Origin: Neoconidiobolus thromboides FSU 785
Lineage: Eukaryota; Entomophthoromycota; Entomophthoromycetes; Entomophthorales; Neoconidiobolaceae
Direction: 5' to 3'
DNA: 46,644 bases
Assembly: GCA_025603075.1 (NCBI GenBank)
Contig: MU626416.1
Location: 1-46,644, forward strand
Shown: positions 1 through 10,417 of the stretch, in pieces
How the letters are laid out: each line of letters opens with the position of its first letter
Numbering within the stretch: position 1 is the first letter of the stretch
The notes under the pieces: generated by a model
Seen by the model: the letters and a program-made list of their open reading frames with translations, nothing else
Told to the model about the DNA's origin: nothing
The model's database searches: none
Translations under genes and position numbers: made by a program

Positions 1-537
1 ATTTTCATATTTTTGATTATTTTTAAATAAGTGTGAAATATCGCCTCGTCAGCTCCATGATTGATTATAACATAATAATCACTTAAGTTGTTGTGTTCTC
101 AAGTTCAGAGACAATCAACCCTATTCTCTTATTTTAATTTGTTATGAGAATTTCTAGCTGCATCCCAAAGAACGTTATCTTCTCATTTTGATATTTGTAC
201 TTATCAGAGTATAAAACAGATCTTAGAACATAGTAGCTCCAGGCTTTTTAATTCAATTATTTCTTGATATCTTGTACATTTAATAAAGCCACTAATTTTT
301 CTCAATAGTACTTTACGTAGATTTTACATTGGTATTATCTATTCTATTTATCTTACATAGTCTATAACTTATTACGTGCTATTCTTAATCCAAGTCTATC
401 TTAGTTACATAAACTAAGACCTTTCAACTTATAATATAGTCAACTAGGCAATAGCTGCTATTGGCTGCAATCATTAAGTACCAGATTTCACATAACATAA
501 TAGAATTAATAACTCAACTACTAATAATAGTAAAATA
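1..537. other. Gene-free DNA containing an old dispersed repeat
   Basis: No open coding region longer than a few dozen codons is visible. Positions about 60-480 are collinear, though diverged, with the reverse complement of about 25280-25770 (repeat R2, listed separately). The rest is AT-rich sequence in which I recognise nothing. Confidence 0.5.
60..480 (+). repeat. Dispersed repeat R2, copy 1
   Basis: This segment aligns end to end, with small gaps, to the reverse complement of 25280-25770. The clearest block is TCTATCTTAGTTACATAAAC at about 392-411, matched at the second copy by the same words with one change, then ACTAAGAC. Other collinear anchors are ATAATAATCAYTTA near 72, GAGARTTTCTA near 147 and TTCTTGATAT near 261. 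Both copies are riddled with stops. Weak clues (equal spacing of a TGGGA word and a TAGCTCC word compared with the regulator gene at 22407) hint that R2 may be a dead relative of that gene family, but this is not secure. Confidence 0.55.
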
Positions 538-642
538 TATGGGGGTGTTTTTTTAGCTTCATCACTTTTTTCCATCTTTTAAGCGCTACTTGAGCAGAAA
601 AATTATTAATAAAATTCAAAAACACAAAAATACATCCTCATA
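538..642 (-). mobile_element. TA-MITE copy 1 (orientation B)
   Basis: A full-length copy. It starts TA|TGGGGGTG and ends CATCCTCA|TA, so it has TA on both sides. Orientation A of the family reads TGGGGATGTATTTTTTTG, TTTAAGAATTTTACTAACAA, CCACTCAAATAGCGCTTAA, ATGGAAAAAGTAATGAAGCC, then a C-rich end; B is the reverse complement. This copy lies 25 bp from copy 2, which is in the opposite orientation. It has no coding capacity. Confidence 0.85.
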
Positions 643-667
643 TATAGTTTTCAAAAAGCATAAAACA

Positions 668-772
668 AATGGGGATGTATTTTTTTGTTTAAGAATTTTA
701 CTACAACCTTTCCACTCAAATAGTGCTTAAAAAATGGAAAAATAATGAAACCAAAAAAAACAGCCCCAAATA
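668..772 (+). mobile_element. TA-MITE copy 2 (orientation A)
   Basis: A full-length copy from ATGGGGATGTATTTTTTTG to AGCCCCAAATA. The internal block of ACTCAAATAGTGCTTAA followed by ATGGAAAAATAATGAAACC is intact. Both flanking TA dinucleotides have mutated (AA/TA). It forms an inverted pair with copy 1. Confidence 0.85.
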
Positions 773-1290
773 TAGAAAATACAAAATATTAAAAATTATT
801 TATACTTTGTTAAATATAATAGTAAATTATGTTATTATCCAGTATTTGATAAATTAAAAAAAAGTGGCATAATTGTAATTAAAATGATAAAGTTTATAGA
901 AAATAAATAAATAAAATAAATCCCAGCTTATTTTATAAAGATAGCAGAAAATTCAAAAGTTTTAACATTTATTAAGCAAGCAAATAGTTTATCAAATAAT
1001 AAAAATCAATTGTTAAATATTAATATTGCTTGAATTATTGATAGTTAAGTTAATAAATACTTAGAAGGTAGGCAATTCTAATAATGAGCAAAAGTTATTA
1101 TTACATTACTTATATTTTATAAAAATAGTTAATTATAATTTTGAGACTAATCATTCCCTCCTATCCAACTATTTACTAACTTAATAATATAAGTATAATA
1201 TTAAAATAATTTATTTGTTTAATAGTAAATCTGTAATATTAGCTATAAATTAGTTAATGATAAATGTCTTTCAATGAAGTTTTGTAAAAA

Positions 1291-1396
1291 TATGTGAGGA
1301 TGCATTTTTGTGTTTAAGGATTTTACTAACAATTTTTCACTCAAATAACACCTAAAAGATGCAAAAAACAATGAAGCCACAAAAAATACCACCATG
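1291..1396 (+). mobile_element. TA-MITE copy 3 (orientation A)
   Basis: It begins TATGTGAGGATG and keeps TTTACTAACAATTTTTCACTC and the GATGCAAAAAACAATGAAGCC block. The right end is ACCACCATG. It is somewhat diverged but full length. Confidence 0.75.
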
Positions 1397-1689
1397 TATC
1401 TATTTTTATAGGATTTTAAACAAACTTTTCGGAAACTAGATATAAGAATAAAAGTGATTTAAACATCCTTATATAGTGATTTACAAAAACCTTTATATAA
1501 AATGATTATTTTTTTAATAACAGTCTTAACGCTGATAATATTTTAAAATCCCATTAGTAAAACTATTTACTCTATTAATCATGTATCTTAATTTTCTATA
1601 ATGCTATAATATAAAATTTTCAGATTATATATAACTTAGAACAATATATTAATAGCTAATTTATCAACTCATTTAGCTTTGTAATCCTA

Positions 1690-2133
1690 TAACTAAAATT
1701 TTTTTAGAAGCTGAAGTAAAATATAATAATATTAATAACTTATGATACAGTTTGTTTTACATTTATTAAGTTATAGTAAATAATTCAAATAATTATTAAA
1801 ATTTAGGATAAAGTTTTATTAACCAATCAAAAGTAATAATAATAAAGTTTATTTTTAATGTTTTATTTTTATTAATATTAATATTAAATATAAGTTGATA
1901 CCAAACTTATAAGCTAATTGCTTGTTTTTTTAAGTATGTGGGAATGTTTTTTGGGTTCATCACTTTTTCCATTTTTTAAGCATTATTTAAGTGGAAAAAT
2001 TGTTAGTAAAACTCTTAAATACAAAAACACATCCCCATATATTAACTCTCCATTGATTTTATTTTAATTTTACTTTTACTTTTTTTTGTATTAAGTTCTT
2101 TAAGATTACAACATCAAAATTAAAGCTTATAAT
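1690..2133 (-). pseudogene. Dead paralogue of the regulator gene at 27012-28460
   Basis: Read on the minus strand from about 2130, the conceptual product aligns with the first ~29 residues of the intact gene at 28460: a ...SFNFD... start and then a KKSKSKIK stretch against KKKSKAKPK. The start codon is ATA instead of ATG, and the stretch ends in TAA where the live gene has CAA. Beyond TA-MITE copy 4 the match resumes: QLAYK against QLVYK, then a region corresponding to FIFNFD about 120 nt further on, with a deletion of about 60 nt. Homology also continues upstream of the start for several hundred bases (repeat R3), so a whole gene with its promoter was duplicated and then decayed. What lies left of about 1690 is too degraded to assign. 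Confidence 0.6.
1935..2039 (-). mobile_element. TA-MITE copy 4 (orientation B), inside a pseudogene
   Basis: It runs from TA|TGTGGGAATG to CATCCCCA|TA. It interrupts the relic of a regulator gene: sequence on both sides aligns with the coding start of the intact gene at 28460 (minus strand), whose matching site reads AAGTACATG without any insert. Confidence 0.85.
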
Positions 2134-2850
2134 TTTTTATTAAAGTCAAAATAAATTCAATCATTTATACCTTTTCAAAATCTTAAAAAAAAATAGACGT
2201 ACCTTTAATTAATAAATATAATTTTAAAATAAAAATTGAGTCAGCATTTTTGATAAAAATGATAAGCTTTGAATTTCAGCAAATTTTGATATAGATTTTA
2301 AACTGGAAATTTCAAATATACAAAAATAATTCTGTTAGAGAAATAAGAGCTATTTGTTAATAAATATTATGATAATAAAATAATACAATAGTACGAAATA
2401 ACATAATTAATATTTCCTTATCTATTATTTATATACTTTGTTTATATTTTATAATAACGGTAAGTAAAAGTTATTGCTTGTAAAATTTATTATCTTTTTA
2501 CTTTAATTTTAAAACGCAAAGTTTTTGCCATATGTGACATGTATAAATTTAATTAAATAAAACCAGTTTTAAATACAAATACAAATAAAAATAAAAATAA
2601 AAATCATATGGTGGTACATTTTTTTGTTTAAATAGTGCTTAAAAATGGGAAAAGTGATGAAGTTAAAAAAAACATCTACATATTGTAATTATTGATATAT
2701 GAAGTTCGAACTTAATCTAAATATGATAGTATACAATCAATCAAAACGTAGCAAATGTAGTAAAAACATAGTAGTAAAAAATTAGTAAATAATGATCTTG
2801 TAAAAACTATAAAATTTAGTAGCTAAAGTTTTTAATACATGTCAAGTAAG
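2134..2850 (+). repeat. Dispersed repeat R3, copy 1 (duplicated upstream region)
   Basis: It is collinear with 28478-29040, the region upstream of the regulator gene at 28460. Anchors shared by both copies are TTAATARATATRATTTTAAA, then GARTTTCASCRAATTTT, ATAGATTTWAAA, and TTTAATTTTAAAAYGCAAAG. Copy 1 has an extra ~50 bp near 2151-2205 and carries TA-MITE copy 5, which is absent from copy 2. Confidence 0.6.
2607..2682 (+). mobile_element. TA-MITE copy 5 (orientation A, internally deleted)
   Basis: Both ends are present (TA|TGGTGGTACATTT and CATCTACA|TA) but about 27 bp are missing: TTTGTTTAA joins directly to ATAGTGCTTAA. The homologous uninterrupted site at about 28874-28891 reads TCATA followed by TTATAACCATTGA. 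Here TCATA is followed by the element, then a second TA, then TTGTAATTATTGA. This supports TA duplication on insertion. Confidence 0.8.
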
Positions 2851-3010
2851 CATAAAAAAATAATAAAGGTAGATAAAAACATTTAAAAATTTCTTATTTT
2901 CCTTTCCAAAAGTGCTAGTTTCAGGTTTATGTTAGTCAAAAAAGAGTATCTTCTCATTTTTAACTATTTGCTTACTATTTAGATAGCTTAAAATTCGAAA
3001 AATTACTCAG

Positions 3011-3104
3011 TAAATGGGCATATTTTAATGTATAAGAATTGCCCTTTTTCACCCATAAGGCTCAAAAATAAACAAAAAATTGAAACAAAAAGCGTCCTCA
3101 AATA
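3011..3104 (+). mobile_element. TA-MITE copy 6 (orientation A, degenerate)
   Basis: It follows the family order in degraded form: ATGGGCATATTTTAATGTAT, AAGAATT, TTTTTCACCCATAAG, AATTGAAACAAAAAGCGTCC. It is an old copy with several substitutions and small deletions. Confidence 0.5.
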
Positions 3105-3330
3105 CTAAACAAAAAACGTGACTGTATTATTTGTATTAATGGGGTTTTAATAAACAATATATATTTGTCTATTCCGATTGTCTATTGGTTACTTTTAAGT
3201 TTATTTATAATAAAAAGTGTGGATATTTAATTAATAAAATACTAGCACTGATAAGTTGAATTTTATCTGAGAAATAATTCCACAGTTAAATCATTATTTG
3301 TTCTTTAAATTTACCAGCATTATAAATTAT

Positions 3331-3430
3331 TATTTGGGGATATATTTTTTAGTTTAAGAATTTTACTAACAATCTTTGTTCAAATAGCGCTTAAAAATGG
3401 AAAAAGTATGAAGCCAAAAAAACATCCCTA
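3331..3430 (+). mobile_element. TA-MITE copy 7 (orientation A)
   Basis: It runs from TA|TTTGGGGATATATTTTTT to ACATCCC|TA. The internal AATAGCGCTTAAAAATGG block is perfectly kept, including the AGCGCT core. There is a small deletion next to CAATCTTTG. Confidence 0.8.
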
Positions 3431-4236
3431 TTTAAACAAAACAATCACAGTCAAATAAGCCACCCAGCTATTATTAAATAAGTGAAAAATATTATAGTAA
3501 TATTCAAGTACTTAATAAAGATAATGGTTTCTAAATTTCAAATACTAAGGAGCTTTATCCATTTGCTCACTTAAAAACAGGTGTTGAAATATTCAAGTAA
3601 GAAAGTCATAAAAGTAAATTCTACCACTTAATAAAAGAACGTGATTTAGTATTCTAAAACTAAAAGAATTACAATTGATATTGATCGTATAAATCCCTTC
3701 ATTATTAACTAAACGAATATCTGGTACGGGGGTTAAAAATAAAAGTTGAAAGTATTATTAAATAAAACTCATAACAATAAATACTATTAATTAATAGAAT
3801 ATTATATTTGGATAGTTTAACTTTGAATTGCAAACTATATTTTAATGAATTTAATTTGCCAATTTAATTTGTAATTTTCTAATCTTAACATTTTAGTGAG
3901 AATAATTAATTGAGTACTTCATAAGATGAAACATATTTGTTCGATTTAATTTGCTAACTTTTTAATGATAATGCGTTTTATAATTTACACACAAAACTGA
4001 TTTTAAATTATTTAAAATTGAAATTATTTCGTGTTTTTAGATTAATGTCAATCTTCAAAATAATTTGTGGTATCTTAGTAATATGTGGTATTGTAGTGGT
4101 ATTAAATTATATTAAATATAAATATCAAATATTAACTTCTATATTATTAAAATACCTCATAATCAATTGTAATATATTAGCAAATGAAATTGTATGTCAA
4201 AAGAGAGGATTGATATTGTAATATTAAAATTATTAA
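3431..4236. other. Gene-free AT-rich DNA
   Basis: I see nothing assignable here. A 67-codon frame at 4018-4221 starts at TTG, has an AT-driven composition (Ile, Leu, Tyr, Asn) and no recognisable domain, so it is not called as a gene. Confidence 0.4.
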
Positions 4237-4336
4237 TATGGGGGTGTTTTTTTGATTTCATTACTTTTTCCATTTTTCAAGTGCTATTTGAGTAGAATAA
4301 TTACTAGTAAAATTCTTAAAAAAATACATCCCCATA
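4237..4336 (-). mobile_element. TA-MITE copy 8 (orientation B), upstream of SKN7
   Basis: It runs from TA|TGGGGGTG to CATCCCCA|TA with both terminal repeats in very good condition. It ends about 185 bp before the SKN7 start codon and so lies in the likely promoter. Confidence 0.85.
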
Positions 4337-4520
4337 TAAAAAAGAGCTTAAAATCTTCTCAAATTTAGCATGAAAAACAAGTTAAAGAATCTCCAATCAT
4401 CTGAAACACGAATGTTTACATGAGTTAATAAAAAAATTGCCAATCTTATAAATAAACATTTTTTTTAAATAAAATAATCTTTTAAAAAATTTTATGCCAC
4501 ATTTAAATAATGGTAACTTT

Positions 4521-6505
4521 ATGATGGAGGAAAATAATACTAGAACTAGCCCATCTAATCCTCAAGGTCCAACTGACTTTATACAAAAACTATTTCGGTA
4601 AGCAAGACTTGAATTTTCAAACCAGTTCTTTATTAACTTTTTTAAAGCCTTGTTAATGACCCGATCTCTTATCCTTTAGCTTGCTGGAGTAACAATGGTG
4701 ATAGTTTTTTAATATCAAACCCTCACGATTTTGCAAAGTTATTATTGCCAAAACATTTTAAACATGATAATTTTCAGTCTTTTATTCGTCAGTTAAATAA
4801 ATACGGTTTCTCTAAAGTTAAAAGAGTTACTGATGATAAAGTAAGTGAACTTATATTTTATACGATTAAACATGAAATTAACTATTTATATAGATTTGGG
4901 AATTTAAGCATGAAAATTTTTGTAGAGATTCTATAGATTCTCTTAAGGACATTAGGGTTAGTGTTTTATTTTAGCCCAGATTATTTTATTAATTAAAGTA
5001 AATAGAGAAAAGCTGCAGCGACTAGAAGAGTATCTGTGAACAATTTTGAAGGAAAGCAATCTGATAATCATGTCAACTTACATTCGCCAGCTTTGACTCT
5101 CAACGGTAAACCAATTGATGCCCAAGGAGGAAATACTCGTACCCAAAACGACTTGGAAACTATTATAAGAACTATGCAGGAAAGAATCAACAAACTGGAA
5201 TCAAAAACGAATACATCTTGTAGTAAGAATGTTGAAGATAAATATAATCGGTTAATAAAAGAAGTGGAAAATTTAAGCAAAAATATGATTGCTCAAGATG
5301 AATTAATGCAGTCAATAATACAATGTATAGTTTCTCAAGAAAAAGGTATTCATTGATTTTTTAATTTCAAAAATAACTAATTTAATTTATTAGCTTTAAT
5401 GCTCTTTGTTGACAATCAATGGAGACAAGATTTCAATCCACCTATGAATAGTCAAGCTCAAGTACAGCCAGATGTAAATCAAGTACAACCTCAACAACCA
5501 TTTCTTTCAGCAAATATCCAGCGTTTGGTAAATACTTATAAACAAGTATCTAAAGCAAATGGTCAATTTTTGAATGATTTCACCCAAGCAGCTCAAGATT
5601 ATTACTCTCAATCATTTAATTTACAAGGAATGCCTAATCAAAATATACCAGTATCGCAAGATTATAGCAGTTCATTTAATAACGTTAATCTTGTTCCAGT
5701 TAGTACCAGTTATAATTTTGTTGCACCTGAGCCAGTTAAACAGGAAATTATTTCACAAAAACCAGTTCCAAATAACAGTTTAAAAGCGAATATGAAGCGT
5801 AAAGCTTTAGCAGAGAAAAGAAGTAAAACAGATGCGAACTCAACACAAAGTTTAGCATGGACTTGGATAGTACCTCCTAATGTATTATTAGTTGATGATG
5901 ACCCCACATGTCAAGCCATCTATGCTAGATCATTACAAATACTTGGATGTTCTTATGATATTGCGAAAGATGGATCTGAAGCTGTTAATAAAATGAAATC
6001 GCGTAAATATGATATGGTACTAATGGATATATGGATGCCTGAAATGGATGGGTTATCAGCTACTAAATTAATACGTGAGTTTGATGCAGCTACTCCGATC
6101 ATTGCTATTACAGGAGATTATCGAGAAGAAGATCGTAACTTTTATTTAGAACAAGGCATCAATGAAGTATTAGGAAAACCATTAAGAGTTAAAGAACTTG
6201 GGCCTATAATGCAAAAACACTGGCTTAAATTTTGTATCAATCGAGATGCGGAAACTCAACAAAATCAAACACAATTAAGTAATGACATGACAACATATAA
6301 CAATGAATATAGTATAAATAATAATGAACTTGCTTCCCAAATTATACCTACCACTCAAATACAACAAAATGTCAATCAAGAAATGAGAGAAAATATAACG
6401 TTTAATCCACCACAGCCTTTTTTTAATGCACAGATATCAGACGCTAATTATAATTCAGGGATGATTGCACAAACTTATTACCAACCGAATCCATCTAACC
6501 AATAA
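4521..6505 (+). CDS. SKN7: Skn7-type transcription factor: HSF DNA-binding domain plus response-regulator receiver
   Basis: Five exons: 4521-4597, 4648-4840, 4894-4956, 5006-5345, 5394-6505; all junctions keep frame and give 594 residues (yeast Skn7 is about 620). The start is ATGATG at 4521; an ATG at 4510 is closed after four codons. Residues about 19-118 form an HSF-type winged helix (DFIQKLF, CWSNNGDSF, HFKHDNFQSFIRQLNKYGF, WEFKH). A coiled coil follows at about 159-224. A Gln/Asn-rich linker leads to a receiver at about 387-501, with acidic residues DDD at 392-394, phospho-acceptor Asp436 in LMDIWMPEMDG and conserved Lys486. In known fungi Skn7 is the nuclear output of the Sln1/Ypd1 phosphorelay and works in oxidative, cell-wall and osmotic stress; no other member of that relay is in the window. 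A TA-MITE lies close upstream. Confidence 0.93.
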
Positions 6506-6982
6506 GAAGATTGAATTAGAATAGATTTTGATTGAATCTATTATTAAGGATTAATAATAATAATTTATTGTATTTAATACTTTTAAAAAGTATATAAGAT
6601 GATTTTAATACGATATTCTTTTATTTAAGGTTTTATTTTTATTTTCAAATAGCTAAAAAAAATAAATTTTGTTTTGATATATCTAATTTTGTTTTATTTT
6701 GTTTTATAGTATCAATTTTCCTTAATGTTAATTTGTTAATTAATTCTTTTAATATTTTAATATACTGATATTAGTAATTTATAAAACAAAATAGGGATTA
6801 TAATAAAACTTAAAATATTAAATTAAATAATTTTCAAATTTAAAATTACATATAAAATAAAAAGTTGATTTCAGATTTAATTAAAAATTCAACTTAATTT
6901 TATTCAACTAAAATAATAAATAAAACATCAAAGATAATCATTTTTATCAAGCTTTTAAGACTTTTGAATTAAAAAATTCAAT
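6506..6982. other. Intergenic DNA after SKN7
   Basis: Very AT-rich sequence between the 3' ends of SKN7 and WDR24, which are convergent. It includes TTTTGTTTTATTTTGTTTTA runs near 6690-6710. No coding sequence is visible. Confidence 0.4.
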
Positions 6983-7084
6983 TAGGGGATGTATTTTTTG
7001 TTTAAGAATTTACTAACAACCTTTCCACTCAAATAGCGCTTAAAAAATGGAAAAGTAATCAAATCAAAAAAAACATCCCCACTA
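6983..7084 (+). mobile_element. TA-MITE copy 9 (orientation A), in the WDR24 stop codon
   Basis: It runs from TA|GGGGATGTATTTTTTG to CATCCCCAC|TA. The right-hand TA together with the adjacent C of the element forms the minus-strand TAG stop of WDR24. Joining the flanks without the element gives TAA followed by TTG, so the insertion apparently turned a TAA stop into TAG and replaced the 3' UTR start. Confidence 0.88.
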
Positions 7085-10000
7085 ATTATTAATAATGAAA
7101 TCACATTGATGACCACAACCAGTAGGACAATAACCTTTAGTATTAACATCTGAATTCATTTCAAACCATAAAGAAATACAATTAGCATGACCCCCATGGC
7201 CACAATATTGACACCAAACAAAACTACCTTTAACTAATAAGGAACAAATACTACATTTTTCTATGATTGTATTACATTTTTCACATTGAAAATAATCTTT
7301 TAAATTATTACTATTATTATTGTTATTTGATATATTATTATTAATTAATGGTTTTTTACAAGTAAAACACATAGTATAAATTGTAGTTGATTCTTGATTC
7401 AATAATTGAATTTCATTAATTTCACTTTTTAATATTATTTCATTAGATATATTATATAATTTAAATCGATCTAATAATTCAATATAACTTTTAATTATAT
7501 TTTGTTTTAATTTTAAATTAAATTCTATTCTATTATTTAATAATATTAAAATTATACTACACATTTGGATATCTCCTTCAATATTATAATATTCAATTAT
7601 TTCCGAAATAATTTCATTAACTTTCCAATTATTTGGAAATTGGTTGTTATTAATACTATTATTATTAGTATTAGCACTATTAATATTAACATTATTGTTA
7701 TTATTATTGCTATTAGTTAATTTGTTACTAACTAATTTATTACTTTGATAAATTAAATTTGAAGATCCCATTATTTTTTTATATTTTGGTGATCTATTAC
7801 CAGGTGTATTTGATTGTGTTGGTATTGCTGGTGTTGCTGTTGATGTTGATACTGCTGTTGATGGTTGAGCTGATAATGGATTTATTATTATATTATTATT
7901 GTTATTATTATCCTTTAAATTATCAATATCATCTTCACTAACTTCTGATAATCTCTCAATTAAATTAACTGCGTCAAGTAAATAATCGTCATCTGGTAAT
8001 TCTTCATTTTCTAAATATGGATAAGATCGAGTTTTGTTTGTTGTTTTAAGCTGAGTAATTGAGTTTGTTGAGGATTGTGTATTTATTAATTGTGCTTTAT
8101 TACTATTATTTATAACTGTACTATTATTGTTAATATTATTATTATTTGTTAATTTAAAAAAAGATTGATTTGAATAATTAAATAAATTATCATCATCACT
8201 GTCATCGTCATCACTTTCATTTTTTGTTAAAAATTTACCAAATATCAATTGAATCATTTTCCATGTTTGTGCTGCTCTAAAATGTTCTGCTTGGTATGCT
8301 ACCTAATTTAAATATTAATTAAAATTCCAATGATGTAATATTCAACTTACTAAATAATTATGTTCTGTTGAACTTAAAATGTCATTAGAGTCTAATGAAT
8401 AATTAATAGCAAAATAACTAAATGTACGAAAATCAAAGGTAGGTACATGAAGAATACCTGAACTTTGTAACTAAATAATATTAATTAAATAAATAATTAA
8501 TATAATATTAGAAATGAAATTTTATTAACTTACTGGTATCATTCGAAATAAATTTTCACTTCTTTTTTTTAAATAATTTTTTTCATTTCTTTTATAATTT
8601 TTAATAACTTCACTATTATTATTACTATTAGTTTCATTGTTGGTTGTTTCTAATACGAAACTAATATCTCCATATGGATTCCATGATAAAGCTACTGTAT
8701 TTAAATAATTTGAAGGTTGAGTAAATGAACTAATATCTGTAACTTCTCTTCTTAGAAAATAATGATCTTTACTACAGCTAAATATTTCATCTGATCCTGC
8801 CCAATAGATATCTAAATAATGATATGTTAATAATATTTATTATAATATTAATATTAGTATTGCCTGTAGTTATATTGTTATGTCCAATAATATTATATTT
8901 TGGTAAATAAGGTCGGTTGATATCCCAAACATTAATTGAATAATCAATGTTCAAAGAAGTGGATGCAATTTGATGAAGATGATTTGGTCTCCAACGTATT
9001 TTTGATACAGCAGCAATTGTTTGTATTAATCCATTAGGTTTTCTACTATCTGATTTTGTGTCCCAAATCTATTAATAATATAATTATTAATTATATTATT
9101 AATTAATTAATTATAATTATTATATTAAACATTTACTTTAATTTGTTTATCTCTACCACCACTAGCAATTGTCCTACCATCTGAATTCCAATCTACAGTT
9201 AAAGCAATACCAGTGTGAGCTGTAAATTTTTTTAAATATTGAGTAGGATTTCTAATATCCCAAACCTAATATAAGCAATTAATATTAATTTAATCTAATG
9301 TTAATTATTTACTTGAATTGATCCTGATTCAAATGCCGCTACAAACTCTTCTGTATTTAATGGATTAAATTGAAAATCTCGAACAGCTTCCGATTTAGGA
9401 TTAAAGCTTAATTTAGCTGATTCTTTTGTTCTTATATCCTAACAAAAATTGTAAAATTTTAAAATATATTGAATATTCAACAAAAATTATTTACCCAAAC
9501 TTTAATAAATCCATCTTGAGCAGCAGAAAACAATAATTGACCCGAAAACGGATGAAATTTCACTTTGTTAACTGCTCTTGAATGACCAGTAATTAACCTT
9601 TCTATTTTTTGCCCATATTTATTTAAGTCCCATAATACAACTGAACCATTAGTAGATGCAGTGGCTAATTTATCTTGACTATAGCCTATTCCCCAAGCTA
9701 CATCATTCGAACTAAAATTTAAATTTAATCGATAGCCTACTCTTAAATTGATATATTCATTGATTTCTTCTTCACTAAATTTAATCACTTTTAATACTAA
9801 ATAAAAATTAAAGATTTAATTGAAGCCTAAAATAAAATTCTTTCTTTTTTACCTTCTCTACCTGCCACAGCTAAAAGTTCAAATGATGGATTTGGAGCAA
9901 TGGAATTCAAAGGCCCATTAAACAGATAAGAATTTTTTTTGTTAAAATTCAAATTATCATTATTATTATTATTATTTAAATTATTATTCTCCCATTGTAA

Positions 10001-10417
10001 ACTATTTTTAAAATTTTCAATATCCAATAACATATTTTTTTGATTATCATTAATCTCTTTAGTTTGATTTTTTAAGATCAAATTATCACTACTTTTAACT
10101 TTACTTTTGATTCCTTGGCTTGGTTTATTATCTCTTTCTTGTAATGAAGAAAATACTCGAAACATATCATTCACTTGAGGTGGACTCTTATATCGATTGC
10201 CATTACCGTTATTATTATTATTATTATTATTACTGTTATTGCTATTATTTATATTATTATTATATCTTTCTTCATCACTTATACTATCTTCTGTTTTATA
10301 ATCACTTCTAAGTTCGTTATATTCTGATTCATAATCTTCTGATTCTTGAGATATATTGGTTTTCCTTGGTTTAGTATTATTCTTGGTATTATTGTTATTA
10401 TCATTACTCGATGGCAT
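7082..10417 (-). CDS. WDR24: WDR24/Sea2: WD40 and zinc-finger subunit of GATOR2/SEA
   Basis: Eight exons on the minus strand: 10417-9853, 9796-9495, 9438-9313, 9265-9137, 9068-8864, 8811-8534, 8470-8351, 8302-7082. The frame is kept throughout and gives 981 residues. The N-terminal ~170 residues are acidic and Asn-rich. WD repeats follow at about 185-480 (AWGIGYSQDKLATASTNGSV, VVLWDLN, GHSRAVNKVKFHP, FIKVW, VWDIRNP-like blades). An AQTWK motif marks the helical region at about 587. A C-terminal Cys/His RING-like module spans about 887-976 (CFTC, CEKC, CSIC, CQYCGHGGH, CPTGCGHQC), as in WDR24. This complex regulates TORC1 in response to amino acids at the vacuole. The intron at 8863-8812 has a GC donor. 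Simple AAT repeats encode Asn tracts. A MITE overlaps the stop codon. Confidence 0.9.

Noticed and set aside
2695-2715. GTTCGAAC word resembling a tRNA B-box
   Set aside because: It is a simple palindrome; no A-box, cloverleaf or anticodon arm could be formed around it.
4018-4221. 67-codon plus-strand frame with hydrophobic N-terminus
   Set aside because: It starts at TTG, has AT-driven composition, no domain, and lies in repeat-rich DNA; chance is the simplest explanation.
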